From positions 1 to 47,685 of the forward strand of contig JAJZFQ010000255.1 in the NCBI GenBank assembly GCA_021805275.1: a DNA stretch of 47,685 nt. Reading direction: 5' to 3'. This document shows positions 15,522 to 24,659 of the stretch, piece by piece. Position numbers and translations under genes: made by a program. Under the pieces are notes generated by a model. The model saw only the letters and a list, made by a program, of their open reading frames with translations. It did no database searches and was not told the origin of the DNA. Within the stretch, counting starts at the first letter, position 1, and each line of letters starts with the position of its first letter. Source of the stretch: Pseudomonadota bacterium (GTDB taxonomy: Bacteria > Pseudomonadota > Gammaproteobacteria > Steroidobacterales > Steroidobacteraceae).

Positions 15522-18308
15522 ATGAGCGCGAAATCGGTCGCCTACACGACTTGTTACATGTGCGCCTGTCGCTGCGGCATCAAGGTGCACCTGCAAGACG
15601 GTCGGCTGCGCTACATCGAGGGCAACCGCGACCATCCGATCAACCGCGGCGTGCTGTGCGCCAAGGGATCGGCCGGCATCATGACCGCAATCTCCCCGGC
15701 ACGTCTGAGCAACCCGCTGAAGCGCGCCGGGCCGCGCGGATCGGGCTCGTTCGAGGCGATCAGCTGGGAGGAAGCGATGGGCATCCTCACCGCGCGCCTC
15801 AGCGCGATCCGCGCGCGCGACCCTAGCCTGCTGTCGCTGTTCACCGGCCGCGACCAGTCGCAAGCGCTCACCGGGTACTTTGCACGCATGTTCGGCACCG
15901 TCAACTACGCCGCCCACGGCGGGTTCTGCTCGGTCAACATGGCCGCCGCGGGACTGTATTCGGTGGGCGGGGCGTTCTGGGAGTTCGGCGAGCCGGACTG
16001 GGAGCACGCGCGGCTGTTTCTGCTGTTCGGCGTCGCCGAGGACCACGATTCCAACCCGATCAAGCTCGGCCTGGCGCAGCTGAAGGCGCACGGGGCGAAA
16101 ATCGTCTCCGTCAACCCGGTGCGCACCGGCTACTCGGCGATCGCCGATGAGTTCGTGCCCATCACCCCGGGCACCGACGGGCTGCTGGTGCTGGCGCTGG
16201 TTCATTGCCTGCTCGAGGCCGGGCACATCGATACCGAGTTCCTCGTCCGCTACACCAACGCGCATCACCTGGTCATCGACGCCCCGGGCGACGCCGACCA
16301 CGGACTCATCGCGCGCGATGCCACCGGCCGCGAGCTCGCCTTCGATCGCGACACTGCCTCGCTCGTGCCGGCGAGCGCGACCGGCATCAACCCGGCGCTG
16401 CACGGCACGTGCGCACTCGCGGACGGACGGTGTGCGCGTCCGGCCTTCGCGCTGCTCGCCGAACGCTACGCGGCAGCCGAGTACGCCCCGGAGACGGTGG
16501 CCGAGCGGTGCGCCATCCCGGCAGCCACCATCCGCCGCCTGGCCGCAGAGATCGCCGAGGTCGCCTTCCGCCAGCCCGTCGTGCTCGAGCAGCCATGGAC
16601 GGACACCAACGGGCGCCGCCACGGGCAGATGGTGGGCCGGCCGGTGGCGATCCACGCGATGCGCGGCATTTCCGCGCACTCAAACGGCTTTCATACCTGC
16701 CGCGCCATCCATGTTCTGCAGATGCTGCTCGGTGCGGTCGACACACCGGGCTCGTGGCGCTACAAGTCGCCGTACCCGAAGCCGATCCCCTGCGGCGCGC
16801 CGCCGGGTCGCCCGGGGTCGGCCCCCGGGGAGCCCCTCACCGGCGCGCCGCTCGGCATGCCCACCCGCCCGGAGGACCTGCTGCTCGATGCCGAGGGCGA
16901 GGCGCTGCGGCTCGACCGGGCGTTTTCCTGGGAAGCGCCGCTCGCCATCCACGGGCTGCTGCACATGGCGATCGCCCGCGCCTTCGAGGCCGGGCCGCAG
17001 AAGATCGACACCCTGTTGCTGTTCATGGCCAACATGGCGTGGAACTCCTCGATGAACCCCGGGGAGGCGATCCGGATGCTGAGCGCGAGCGACGAGCAGG
17101 GCAATTACCGCATTCCGTTCGTCGTGGTCGCCGATGCCTTCGCCTCGGAGACGGTCGCCTACGCCGATCTGGTGCTGCCCGACACAACCTACCTGGAGCG
17201 CTATGACTGCATCTCGCTGCTCGACCGCCCGATCGGTTCGGCGCACGGCCCGGCCGATGCGCTCCGCGTGCCGGTGCTCGATCCGGGCCGCGACGTACGG
17301 CCCTTCCAGGACGTGCTCATCGATCTGGCCGGCCGCCTCGGACTGCAGGACTTCGCCGACGCGCAGGGCCGGCCGCTCTACGCCTCGTACGCCGATTACA
17401 TCGTGCGCCACCAGCGCGTCCCCGGTATCGGACCGCTCGCCGGTTTTCGCGGCGCCGATGGCAACGCCTTCGGCCGCGGCGAGCCGAACCCCGAGCAGCT
17501 GCGCCGCTATGTCGACAACGGCGGCTTCTACGTCCATCACCTGCCCGCCGAGCAGCTCTACTACAAGTACGCCAACCGCGCCTACCTCGAGGGCGCGTGC
17601 GAGATGGGCTTCATCGACTCGAGCGCGCCTATCGTACTGCAGCTGTACAGCGAGACGCTGCAGCGCTTCCGCCTGGCCGCAGACGGACACGGGACGTGCG
17701 TGCCGCCGCAGCGACTGCGCGAGCGGGTGCGGACCTACTTCGATCCGCTGCCGTTCTGGTATGCGCCGCTCGAGCAGGCCATGAGCGATCCGGGGCGCTA
17801 CCCGCTGCACGCCATCACCCAGCGCCCCATGGCGATGTACCACTCCTGGGGCTCGCACAACGCCTGGCTGCGGCAGATCCTGCCGGAGAACCGCATCTAC
17901 CTGCACCGCGCGCTCGCCACCGAGCTCGGCATCGAGGACGAGGACTGGGTGTGGGTCGACTCGCGCAATGGCCGGGTGAAGTGCCGCGCACGCACCATGA
18001 CCGGCGTCAACCGCAACACCGTGTGGACCTGGAACGCCATCGGCAAGCGGACCGGCGCCTGGGGACTCAGCCGCGAGGCTCCGGAGTTCCGCCGCGGCTT
18101 TCTCTTGAACCACGTCATCTCCGAATTCCTGCCCGCCGAAGGCGCCGCCGCGCCGCATTCAAACTCAGACCCGGTCACCGGGCAGGCCGCCTGGTTCGAC
18201 CTCACCGTACGCCTGGAGCCCTGTGGCCCGGACACCCGCGATGAGACCTCCCCGCGCCTTGGCGCCAACCCGTTGCGCATCCAGCGCGCCACCGAGAACA
18301 CCCCATGA
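15522..18308 (+). CDS. soeA: Sulfite dehydrogenase (quinone), molybdopterin catalytic subunit SoeA
   Basis: A 928-residue molybdopterin oxidoreductase of the DMSO-reductase superfamily, closest in layout to SoeA, which oxidises sulfite to sulfate at the cytoplasmic face of the membrane. The N-terminal 4Fe-4S site is TTCYMCACRCG with the fourth Cys in GVLCAKG. Later blocks include HGGFCSVNMAAAG, DSNPIKLGL, NPVRTGYSAIADEFVPITPG and, near the C-terminus, the cofactor-contact region MYHSWGSHNAWLRQI. There is no Tat signal, which fits SoeA and argues against periplasmic PsrA/PhsA/TtrA relatives. GGAGG lies before the ATG. It overlaps soeB by 4 bases. Confidence 0.87.
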   Translation: MSAKSVAYTTCYMCACRCGIKVHLQDGRLRYIEGNRDHPINRGVLCAKGSAGIMTAISPARLSNPLKRAGPRGSGSFEAISWEEAMGILTARLSAIRARDPSLLSLFTGRDQSQALTGYFARMFGTVNYAAHGGFCSVNMAAAGLYSVGGAFWEFGEPDWEHARLFLLFGVAEDHDSNPIKLGLAQLKAHGAKIVSVNPVRTGYSAIADEFVPITPGTDGLLVLALVHCLLEAGHIDTEFLVRYTNAHHLVIDAPGDADHGLIARDATGRELAFDRDTASLVPASATGINPALHGTCALADGRCARPAFALLAERYAAAEYAPETVAERCAIPAATIRRLAAEIAEVAFRQPVVLEQPWTDTNGRRHGQMVGRPVAIHAMRGISAHSNGFHTCRAIHVLQMLLGAVDTPGSWRYKSPYPKPIPCGAPPGRPGSAPGEPLTGAPLGMPTRPEDLLLDAEGEALRLDRAFSWEAPLAIHGLLHMAIARAFEAGPQKIDTLLLFMANMAWNSSMNPGEAIRMLSASDEQGNYRIPFVVVADAFASETVAYADLVLPDTTYLERYDCISLLDRPIGSAHGPADALRVPVLDPGRDVRPFQDVLIDLAGRLGLQDFADAQGRPLYASYADYIVRHQRVPGIGPLAGFRGADGNAFGRGEPNPEQLRRYVDNGGFYVHHLPAEQLYYKYANRAYLEGACEMGFIDSSAPIVLQLYSETLQRFRLAADGHGTCVPPQRLRERVRTYFDPLPFWYAPLEQAMSDPGRYPLHAITQRPMAMYHSWGSHNAWLRQILPENRIYLHRALATELGIEDEDWVWVDSRNGRVKCRARTMTGVNRNTVWTWNAIGKRTGAWGLSREAPEFRRGFLLNHVISEFLPAEGAAAPHSNSDPVTGQAAWFDLTVRLEPCGPDTRDETSPRLGANPLRIQRATENTP

Positions 18309-19045
18309 CCCTGGTAGCGAAGCCCGCCCCGGGCGCCCGCAAGCTGGGCCTGGTGATCGATCTCGACACCTGCGTCGGGTGCCATGCGTGCGCGGTGAAC
18401 TGCAAGGAGTGGAACACCGGCGGGGAGGCGGGGATCCTGCCGGACTACGACAAGTACGGGGCGAATCCGGACGGAGTGTGGTTCAACCGCATCCACTCCT
18501 ATGAGACCGGCAGCGACGATCGCTCGCGCACGGTGAACTTCCCTCGCTCCTGCCTGCACTGCGAGAACCCGCTGTGCGTGACCGTCTGTCCGACCGGCGC
18601 TTCATTCAAGCGCGCCGAGGACGGCATCGTGCTCATCGACACCGACATCTGCATCGGTTGCAAGCTGTGCTCGTGGGCCTGTCCGTATGGCGCGCGCGAG
18701 TTCGACGAGGACAACGGCGTGATGCGCAAGTGCACGCTGTGCATCGACCGCATCTACGACGAGAGCCTCCCGGCGGCCGAGCGCGAGCCGGCATGCGTGT
18801 CCACCTGCCCGGCCAAGGCGCGCCACTTCGGGGATCTCGCCGACCCGCAGAGCAAGGTCTCCCAGCTGGTCGAGGAGCGCGGCGGCGTCGATCTGCTCTC
18901 CGAGCTAGGCTACCGGCCGACCAACAAGTACCTGCCGCCGCGCAAGGCGCAGATCCCAACCACCCCGCGCGAGCCTCCAGCGCGCCCCGCGCAGAGTATC
19001 GGTGGCGCACTGCTGCAGCTGCTCGACAAGGCGCTCAGCCGGTGA
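18305..19045 (+). CDS. soeB: Sulfite dehydrogenase iron-sulfur subunit SoeB
   Basis: A 246-residue DmsB/PsrB-like electron-transfer subunit. Cysteine clusters for four 4Fe-4S centres are seen: DLDTCVGCHACAVNCKEWN, SCLHCENPLCVTVCPTGA, DICIGCKLCSWACPYGA, and RKCTLCIDR with ACVSTCPAKA. It passes electrons from the molybdenum site to the membrane subunit. The ATG overlaps soeA (ATGA) and its stop overlaps the GTG of soeC, so the three subunits are made together. The Pro-rich C-terminal tail (PTTPREPPARPAQ) is not conserved in the family core. Confidence 0.9.
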   Translation: MTLVAKPAPGARKLGLVIDLDTCVGCHACAVNCKEWNTGGEAGILPDYDKYGANPDGVWFNRIHSYETGSDDRSRTVNFPRSCLHCENPLCVTVCPTGASFKRAEDGIVLIDTDICIGCKLCSWACPYGAREFDEDNGVMRKCTLCIDRIYDESLPAAEREPACVSTCPAKARHFGDLADPQSKVSQLVEERGGVDLLSELGYRPTNKYLPPRKAQIPTTPREPPARPAQSIGGALLQLLDKALSR

Positions 19046-19977
19046 GACCCGCCGCCTCCATTCTGTTGCTGACGACGCTGACGGGCTTCTCCTACGGGCT
19101 ACTCGCCTGGCTCGGACTGTACGTCGCCACGGGAGCGCCGGCCGCGGCGCGCCCGATGGTGCTGAGCGGCATCGGTGTCGGCCTCGTGCTCGCCACGCTC
19201 GGGCTGATGGCCTCGGCGCTGCACCTGGGCCGCAAGGAGCGTGCCTGGCGCGCGTTCAGCCAATGGCGCTCCTCCTGGCTCTCGCGCGAAGGCGTCGCTG
19301 CGGTGCTCACCTACCCGATCGTCCTGGGCTTGGCGTGGAGTGAGTACCGCGATCCCGCCACCGGGCTGGTACGCGCGTTCGGCGTGGCCACGGCGCTCGC
19401 CTCGCTCGGCACGGTGTACTGCACCTCGATGATCTATGCGAGCCTGAAACCGATCCGCCAGTGGCATAATCCGCACACCGCGCCGGACTATCTGATCTAC
19501 GCGCTGTTCTCCGGCGGCACCCTCTTCGTCCTGTTGCACGCGCTCGCCTTCGGCACCGGCGCCGCTCCAGCTGCCCTCGCCGCCCTCGCCGCGCTCTGCG
19601 CCCTGATCGCCAAGCGGATCTACTGGCGGCACATCGATGCGCAGACCCCGCTCGCGACACTCGCGAGCGCGATCGGGCTGCCCGCAGCCACGCTCGCCCG
19701 TCCGCTCGATGCCCCGCACTTCACGGAAAACTTCATCCTGCGCGAGATGGGCTTTCAGATCGCGCGCCGCCATGCCGCGAAGCTGCGGCGCATCACGCTC
19801 GGGCTCGCCTTCGCGCTACCGCTGGGATTGAGCGTGCTCGCCGCCTTCGAACTCGCACCGCGTACGAGCAGCGCACTCGCTGTTCTGTGCGCGGCGCTCG
19901 GGTTGCTCACCGAGCGCTGGCTGTTCTTCGCCGAGGCGACGCACGTCGCCGCGCTGTACTACGGCCGCAGCATCTGA
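19042..19977 (+). CDS. soeC: Sulfite dehydrogenase membrane anchor SoeC
   Basis: A 311-residue DmsC/NrfD-like membrane subunit that would hand electrons to quinone. About eight hydrophobic helices are visible, starting with SILLLTTLTGFSYGLLAWLG. Blocks such as ALHLGRKERAWRAFSQWRSSWLSREG and CTSMIYASLKPIRQWHNPH are typical of DmsC. The GTG at 19042 overlaps the soeB stop (GTGA); the frame is open far upstream, inside soeB, but that part is antisense-like shadow. This completes a quinone-reducing SoeABC complex. Confidence 0.88.
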   Translation: MRPAASILLLTTLTGFSYGLLAWLGLYVATGAPAAARPMVLSGIGVGLVLATLGLMASALHLGRKERAWRAFSQWRSSWLSREGVAAVLTYPIVLGLAWSEYRDPATGLVRAFGVATALASLGTVYCTSMIYASLKPIRQWHNPHTAPDYLIYALFSGGTLFVLLHALAFGTGAAPAALAALAALCALIAKRIYWRHIDAQTPLATLASAIGLPAATLARPLDAPHFTENFILREMGFQIARRHAAKLRRITLGLAFALPLGLSVLAAFELAPRTSSALAVLCAALGLLTERWLFFAEATHVAALYYGRSI

Positions 19978-20521
19978 GCGGACGCGAGCGCACCGGCGGG
20001 TGGGCCGAACGCATTGAATGGCGCGGCGTTTGGCCCCGCAGCCCACCGTCGCACGAACCGCCAGCCCATCACCGCGGCGGCCGCTCCACTGCACCCGCCA
20101 CTGTGGAGTGTCATGCGACACGCGCGAATCCCTGCCGATACGCTGCCGCATCGCCTCCCGAGCGCCACGCGGCGCCAGGGGAAGCGCCCGTGTCAGCACC
20201 ACCTTCGTGCAGCGGCCTCACGCCCACAGGCTGTCACAGGCGCGCCGCTGCGCCTGACGCCACGGATGCCATCATCTCGACGGGGCATTGAGTTCTCCTC
20301 GCTGTCTCGCCCGAGGAACATGTAGCAGAACTGTTACACCCCGATGGCAAAAGACGTGCCGCGGCGGCGCTGAATTCACCGCGGCGCACACAGGGAACGC
20401 CCGCACGATAGGCATCGGGGACCGCACTGGCGCACCGCCCATTAGGTACATTCACCGAGTGCGCGCCGGATCGGGATGACTATATTCGCTGTCGTTACGG
20501 TCATGGCGATAAGGGTGGGGC
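19978..20521 (+). other. 540-base intergenic region before the VpsR-like regulator
   Basis: No credible gene. The region separates soeABC from the matrix region and holds one notable dyad (20321-20338, listed separately). TATATT near 20480 (in GACTATATTCGC) is the best -10-like sequence for the regulator operon. No -24/-12 element was found here, so the regulator itself is probably sigma70-driven. Confidence 0.45.
20321..20338 (+). promoter_or_regulatory. Inverted repeat upstream of the VpsR-like regulator
   Basis: TGTAGCAG-AA-CTGTTACA: two 8-base arms with one mismatch and a 2-base centre, also fitting TGT-N12-ACA, a spacing used by several dimeric regulators. It lies about 180 bases before the start codon, a typical place for an enhancer or autoregulatory site. 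Confidence 0.45.
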
Positions 20522-21901
20522 ATGTCTCGGGGCGTCATAGTTGTGCAGGCCGCCGAATCTGCTCCGGATCTGGGTCTCCTGCTCGCCGCTCACCATTGGC
20601 AGGTGTCCCGCGCGACACATCTGGATCAGCTGAGCGCGCTGCTGAAGAGCGACTGTCACGTCGGCATCGCGGTATTCGACGATGCCCTTCGATGTTGCCC
20701 GCAGGACCTCGCCGAGCTCGCAGAGGCAATCGAGCGCTCGAGCACCGAGTGGATCGCCGTGCTGCCGCGCGACCGAGTCCGCGACCGGCTCACCGAGCGC
20801 ACCCTCGCCTCGAGCTACTTCGACTTCCACACGCTCCCTGTTGACGAGGCGCGATTGCTTTATTCCGTCGGCCACGCCTACGGCAAGGCCGTGCTGCGCC
20901 ATTCGGCGCTCCAACCGGTCGCCTCGGCGCACGGCCGTTACGGGATGGTCGGGGAAAGTCCCGTCATGCTCGCCTTGTACGACCGACTCGAGCGGGTGAT
21001 GCACGCCAGCGCGCCGCTGCTGCTGACCGGGGAAAGCGGCGTCGGCAAGGAACTCGCCGCCCGCGCCGTGCATCTGGGCTCGAGTCGCTCACGGGGAGCG
21101 TTCGTGCCCGTCAATTGCGGCGCCCTCCCCCAGATGCTCATCGAGAGTCTGTTGTTCGGTCATGAAAAAGGCTCATTCACCGGCGCCCACGAGCGACAGA
21201 TCGGCTCCATCGAGGCGGCCCACAAGGGCAGCATATTCCTCGATGAGATCGGCGATCTGCCACGCTCGGCGCAGGCGAGCCTGCTGCGCTTCCTGCAGGA
21301 GTCGACCGTGGTGCGGGTCGGCGCCACACGCGAGATCCGCATCGATGCCCGCGTCATCGCCGCCACCCACATGGACCTCAAAGCAGCGGTGCGCGCCGGG
21401 CGCTTTCGCGAAGATCTCATTTATCGCCTGAACGTGCTCAACGTCGAGATACCCCCGTTGCGCGATCGCGGCGATGACAGCGTCCTGCTCGCGGAGTATT
21501 TCTTCCGTCAGGCCGCCAATGGTCGTGCCCCCGGGATGCGCGGCTTCTCGCACCATGCGCTCGCCGCGATCCGTCAGTACAGCTGGCCGGGAAACGTGCG
21601 CGAATTGGTGAATCGTGTGCAGCACGCGATGATCATGTGCGACGGCCCGCTGATCACCGCCGCTGACTTGCAGCTTGGCATGCAACTTTCCGCCCGCTCC
21701 AACGGCACACTGGCGCACGCCCGTGCCGGCACCGAGCGCGGACTCATCGAGGCGACGCTCGAGCGCACCGGAAACAACATCGCGGCGACCGCCCGCGAGC
21801 TGTCGGTCTCTCGCGTCACGCTCTACCGCCTGCTTAAGCGTCTCGGCATCGCACCGCGCGGCAACCCCGCCCTGTCCACTCGCCCGGAGACAGAAAAATG
21901 A
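20522..21901 (+). CDS. Sigma54-type enhancer-binding protein with VpsR-like N-terminal domain
   Basis: A 459-residue activator. Residues 1-135 resemble the VpsR sensory domain (WQVSRATHLDQLSALL, STEWIAVLPRD, FDFHTLPVDEARLLYSVGHA), a receiver-like fold without a clear phosphorylation site. Residues 141-370 are the AAA+ domain: Walker A GESGVGKE (170-177), loop GSFTGA (217-222), Walker B SIFLDE (237-242), and the arginine-finger region. The C-terminus ends in a Fis-type helix-turn-helix (IAATARELSVSRVTLYRLL). VpsR relatives control biofilm matrix genes and some bind c-di-GMP. The loop is GSFTGA rather than GAFTGA, but the sigma54-contacting FTGA remains. It overlaps the next gene by 4 bases and probably activates the -24/-12 promoter at 26966-26981. 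Confidence 0.85.
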   Translation: MSRGVIVVQAAESAPDLGLLLAAHHWQVSRATHLDQLSALLKSDCHVGIAVFDDALRCCPQDLAELAEAIERSSTEWIAVLPRDRVRDRLTERTLASSYFDFHTLPVDEARLLYSVGHAYGKAVLRHSALQPVASAHGRYGMVGESPVMLALYDRLERVMHASAPLLLTGESGVGKELAARAVHLGSSRSRGAFVPVNCGALPQMLIESLLFGHEKGSFTGAHERQIGSIEAAHKGSIFLDEIGDLPRSAQASLLRFLQESTVVRVGATREIRIDARVIAATHMDLKAAVRAGRFREDLIYRLNVLNVEIPPLRDRGDDSVLLAEYFFRQAANGRAPGMRGFSHHALAAIRQYSWPGNVRELVNRVQHAMIMCDGPLITAADLQLGMQLSARSNGTLAHARAGTERGLIEATLERTGNNIAATARELSVSRVTLYRLLKRLGIAPRGNPALSTRPETEK

Positions 21902-22971
21902 ACATTCCCCGTAGCGTGAGCACCATAGTGCTGGTCTCGACTCTGCTCGGCGGATCGCTTTGCGCCTCGGCGCAGGATGCTCAGACCAACTCCCCACCGG
22001 CCCCGTCCGGGCAGGGCCCCACCTCCCCCGTTGGGCAAGCGCCGGCGGCCCCGAGCGCCCCCGCGCCGGCGGCGCAGATCTTCGCTCAGCCGACGGTCCT
22101 TACCCCGCGCGGTACGCTCGTGATCGAGCCCGATGCCCAGTACGTGCACTCGACCAATAATCAGGTCGCCCTGGTCGGCTACACGGTGCTCCCGGCGATC
22201 ACCATCGGACTGATCGACATTCAGCGCATTGAGAGCAACCTCTCGACGTTCAGCCTGACTGCCCGCTATGGCATCCTGTCGCGCCTGGAGCTCGAGGTTC
22301 GCGTGCCCTACGTTGTCGAGAATACCACCACCGAGACCCGACCGCTGGCGACCGCCTCGACCACCAACACCTTCTTCGACTCCTCCGGCAGCGGCCTGGG
22401 CGACGCCGAGGTCGCGCTCCGCGCCCAGCTCAACCAGTTCCGCGGCAACAACATGGTCTGGATTGGCTCGCTGCTGTTGAAGTCACGGACCGGGACCGAC
22501 GTGTTTCAAGAGCCCCTCGATCCGAACACCGGCCTGCAGTCGCGCCTCGCGACCGGATCGGGCTTCTACGCCGTTCAGCCGGGGCTCACCTTTCTCCTGC
22601 CGTCGGACCCAGCCGTATTCTTCGGCGGCGCCAACTATACCTACAGCTTCGGGCGCAATGTGGGCTACGGCTATGGCTACATTCACCCGGGTGGCATTCT
22701 CGATCTGTCACTCGGAATGGGACTGTCACTCAATCAAAAAGCCTCCTTCAGCATCGGCTATGAGCACAGCGTCGTCGAGCAGACGACGCAGGCGGCGACC
22801 GCGACCGGGCGGGCGCTTGCGCGCCGCGGCACGCTGCAGCTCGGCACTCTGCGCTTTGGTGTGACCTACCAAGTCAACCCGCGCACGCTTCTGAACATCA
22901 CCATCGGGGTGGGAGTGACCCGTGATACGCCTGATCTCGAGGCGACCATGCGCCTGCCCCTGACCCTCTGA
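21898..22971 (+). CDS. Predicted outer-membrane beta-barrel transporter of the fibre locus
   Basis: A 357-residue exported protein. Residues 1-25 are a signal peptide (ending CASAQ). Residues 26-70 are a Pro/Ala/Gly linker (PPAPSGQGPTSPVGQAPA). The rest alternates polar and hydrophobic residues like a 12-16-strand barrel, for example YGILSRLELEVRVPYVVE, NMVWIGSLLLKSRTG and GYGYGYIHPGGILDLSLGMG, ending in the barrel-like C-terminus LEATMRLPLTL. Such proteins are often labelled 'transporter' or phenol-meta-pathway-like. It is co-transcribed with the VpsR-like activator and faces the fibre operon, so a role as the export pore, comparable to FapF, is inferred. The coiled-coil plug of FapF is not seen. 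Confidence 0.7.
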   Translation: MNIPRSVSTIVLVSTLLGGSLCASAQDAQTNSPPAPSGQGPTSPVGQAPAAPSAPAPAAQIFAQPTVLTPRGTLVIEPDAQYVHSTNNQVALVGYTVLPAITIGLIDIQRIESNLSTFSLTARYGILSRLELEVRVPYVVENTTTETRPLATASTTNTFFDSSGSGLGDAEVALRAQLNQFRGNNMVWIGSLLLKSRTGTDVFQEPLDPNTGLQSRLATGSGFYAVQPGLTFLLPSDPAVFFGGANYTYSFGRNVGYGYGYIHPGGILDLSLGMGLSLNQKASFSIGYEHSVVEQTTQAATATGRALARRGTLQLGTLRFGVTYQVNPRTLLNITIGVGVTRDTPDLEATMRLPLTL

Positions 22972-22986
22972 TCGCTCGAACGCGCC

Positions 22987-23928
22987 TCAGTGTCCAAGGG
23001 CACTCGCGACCTGCGCCTGAATCGCGTTCGACAGCGCCAGGGCGTTGAATGCCGGGATGCTGTTCAGGGTCGCTGAGATCGTCGTCTGCGTCTGAATGGT
23101 CGTTGCGCGGACTTCATTCTGCACGGCAGTCGTGATCGCCGTCGCATTCGGCAGGTTGCTCACCACGATCACGGGCGTCGGGATGATCGGTGCTGCAATC
23201 GCCGTCTGCGCCGCAGCGCTGGCCGGGCTGGCCGCTGCACTGGCTGCGGCGGGCACGGTGCTTGCGGCCGGCTGGGCGCTCGCGAGCGACGCCGCAGAGA
23301 CGGACGGTGCCTCGGCGGGCGCATGACCCGCGCCCGTTGCGGAGGTCGCACCTGCCGCCGCTGCGACGGCGCTCGCGAGCGCACTGCCAAACTGCGCGGT
23401 GGACCCGCTCTGGGTCCCCCCCGATGAGATCGTGCCACTGGCTTGTGGGGACGCATTGATCGGCGTCACGGCGCTGGCGGCTGTGGCAAGGGGAGTCCGC
23501 GCCGAACCGACTGAGGGTGCGGCAGGCGAGGCTCCCGTGGCCGAGGGCGTCGCAGCGGTGGCTGGTGCGCCGCTCGAGGCCAGGACGGCACTCGCGCCCA
23601 TTCGCCCATTCATGATCTGAATGACCTGCGCGAGCGGACCGGTGACGGTGACCGTGGGTAGACCACCGCTCGCAAGCCGGTCGAGATTGGAGATCACGAT
23701 CTGCGCCCGAGCGATCACCTCGCCGTTGACTTCGACGACCCGCTCGATCGCGAAATAGACCACGAGGGTACCGAGATCGAACCGGCCGTGCAGGTGGCTG
23801 AGGATCGAATCCGGTACCGCCGGCCATGCGTCCACGACACGCTCTGCCGTGGGTCTATTCGGGGCGGCCACGGCGGCACCGGCGGCCGCCAGGCACAAGC
23901 CAAACATCAGGGGTCTGAGCGTACGCAT
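22987..23928 (-). CDS. Ala-rich exported protein, last gene of the fibre operon
   Basis: A 313-residue protein with a signal peptide (LMFGLCLAAAGAAVAAP). The N-terminal domain contains DLGTLVVYFAIERVVEVNGEV and LAQVIQIMNGRMGASAV. The centre is a long low-complexity Ala/Ser/Thr/Pro stretch. The C-terminus (TTISATLNSIPAFNALALSN, then QAQVASALGH) is rich in Gln/Asn/Ala and ends in GH like the large repeat protein. The start at 23928 follows GGAGAG; an upstream ATG at 23955 has no site. It lies 16 bases after the C39 peptidase. No family is recognised; a periplasmic chaperone, anchor or minor fibre role comparable to FapA/FapB is speculative. Confidence 0.6.
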   Translation of the reverse strand: MRTLRPLMFGLCLAAAGAAVAAPNRPTAERVVDAWPAVPDSILSHLHGRFDLGTLVVYFAIERVVEVNGEVIARAQIVISNLDRLASGGLPTVTVTGPLAQVIQIMNGRMGASAVLASSGAPATAATPSATGASPAAPSVGSARTPLATAASAVTPINASPQASGTISSGGTQSGSTAQFGSALASAVAAAAGATSATGAGHAPAEAPSVSAASLASAQPAASTVPAAASAAASPASAAAQTAIAAPIIPTPVIVVSNLPNATAITTAVQNEVRATTIQTQTTISATLNSIPAFNALALSNAIQAQVASALGH

Positions 23929-23944
23929 GAGTCTCTCCGATCGC

Positions 23945-24655
23945 TCAAAAGACACTTTCGTTCGGGATCTCGAGAAGCAACTGCGCGAGGGAGGTACGAT
24001 TCACGGCGGTGCCGAGCGGCGGAGCGGTGGGGCTGTCCCAATCGGCCGGCAGATTGAACCGTGCCGCATGCAGATCGCTGCGAATGACGAAAAACAGATT
24101 GCCGACCCGGGCGGCATCGAATTCCCGCCGCGACAGCACGCGCCGTCCGAGCGCCGGATCGCCGATCACCACCTGGGTCGCATCAGCGCCCTTGACCACG
24201 ACGAAGTGCCGATAGCCGTGGTCGGTGATGAGCGCAATGGCCGGTACGCCGACCTTGATGAGCATATTGAGCGAGACGCGCACGCCGTCGGCGGTGTAGC
24301 CGCGGCTTTGCAGGTAGCGCTTCATATCGAGCAGCGAGAAGCCCTTGGCCCGGATCTGCGCCTGATTGCCGACGGCGTACATCGCCCTGAACACTGCCAT
24401 CTCGCTCGTCGGGCGGCCGTACTGATAGGTGAGGAGCGTCGCGAGCGCTGCCGAGCCGCAACTGAAGTCGAACTGCTGATGGATGGTCCGGGCGAAGGCC
24501 TGCTCGATCCTCATCTGCTGCAGGGTGCGCACCGCAAGGGACAGCGACTCGCGCGCGCTCACCTGAACTGTCGCCACGGCGCCGCGGGCACAGAGCACGC
24601 CCGCCGCCTGCATCGCAGCCCAGAGCGCCAGGACGCTGAGCACTCTCCTGGCCAT
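23945..24655 (-). CDS. C39-like cysteine peptidase, exported (FapD-like)
   Basis: A 236-residue protein with a signal peptide, then a C39-type papain-like domain. The catalytic triad is visible: C66 in FDFSCGSAALATLLTYQYG, H150 in DHGYRHFVVVKG and D166 in QVVIGDPALG. C39 domains normally cut after double glycine in bacteriocin exporters; stand-alone exported versions such as FapD occur in functional-amyloid operons. Here the substrate is probably one of the co-transcribed proteins. It starts 4 bases after the preceding gene's stop. The C-terminal 40 residues (RFNLPADWDSPTAPP onward) lie outside the peptidase core. Confidence 0.83.
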   Translation of the reverse strand: MARRVLSVLALWAAMQAAGVLCARGAVATVQVSARESLSLAVRTLQQMRIEQAFARTIHQQFDFSCGSAALATLLTYQYGRPTSEMAVFRAMYAVGNQAQIRAKGFSLLDMKRYLQSRGYTADGVRVSLNMLIKVGVPAIALITDHGYRHFVVVKGADATQVVIGDPALGRRVLSRREFDAARVGNLFFVIRSDLHAARFNLPADWDSPTAPPLGTAVNRTSLAQLLLEIPNESVF

Positions 24656-24659
24656 GTCG

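Noticed and set aside
16680..18158. 492-residue minus-strand open frame
   Set aside because: Antisense to soeA; no domain or ribosome binding site.
18574..19041. Long N-terminal extension of soeC
   Set aside because: It lies inside soeB in another frame; the GTG at 19042 overlapping the soeB stop gives a normal SoeC start.
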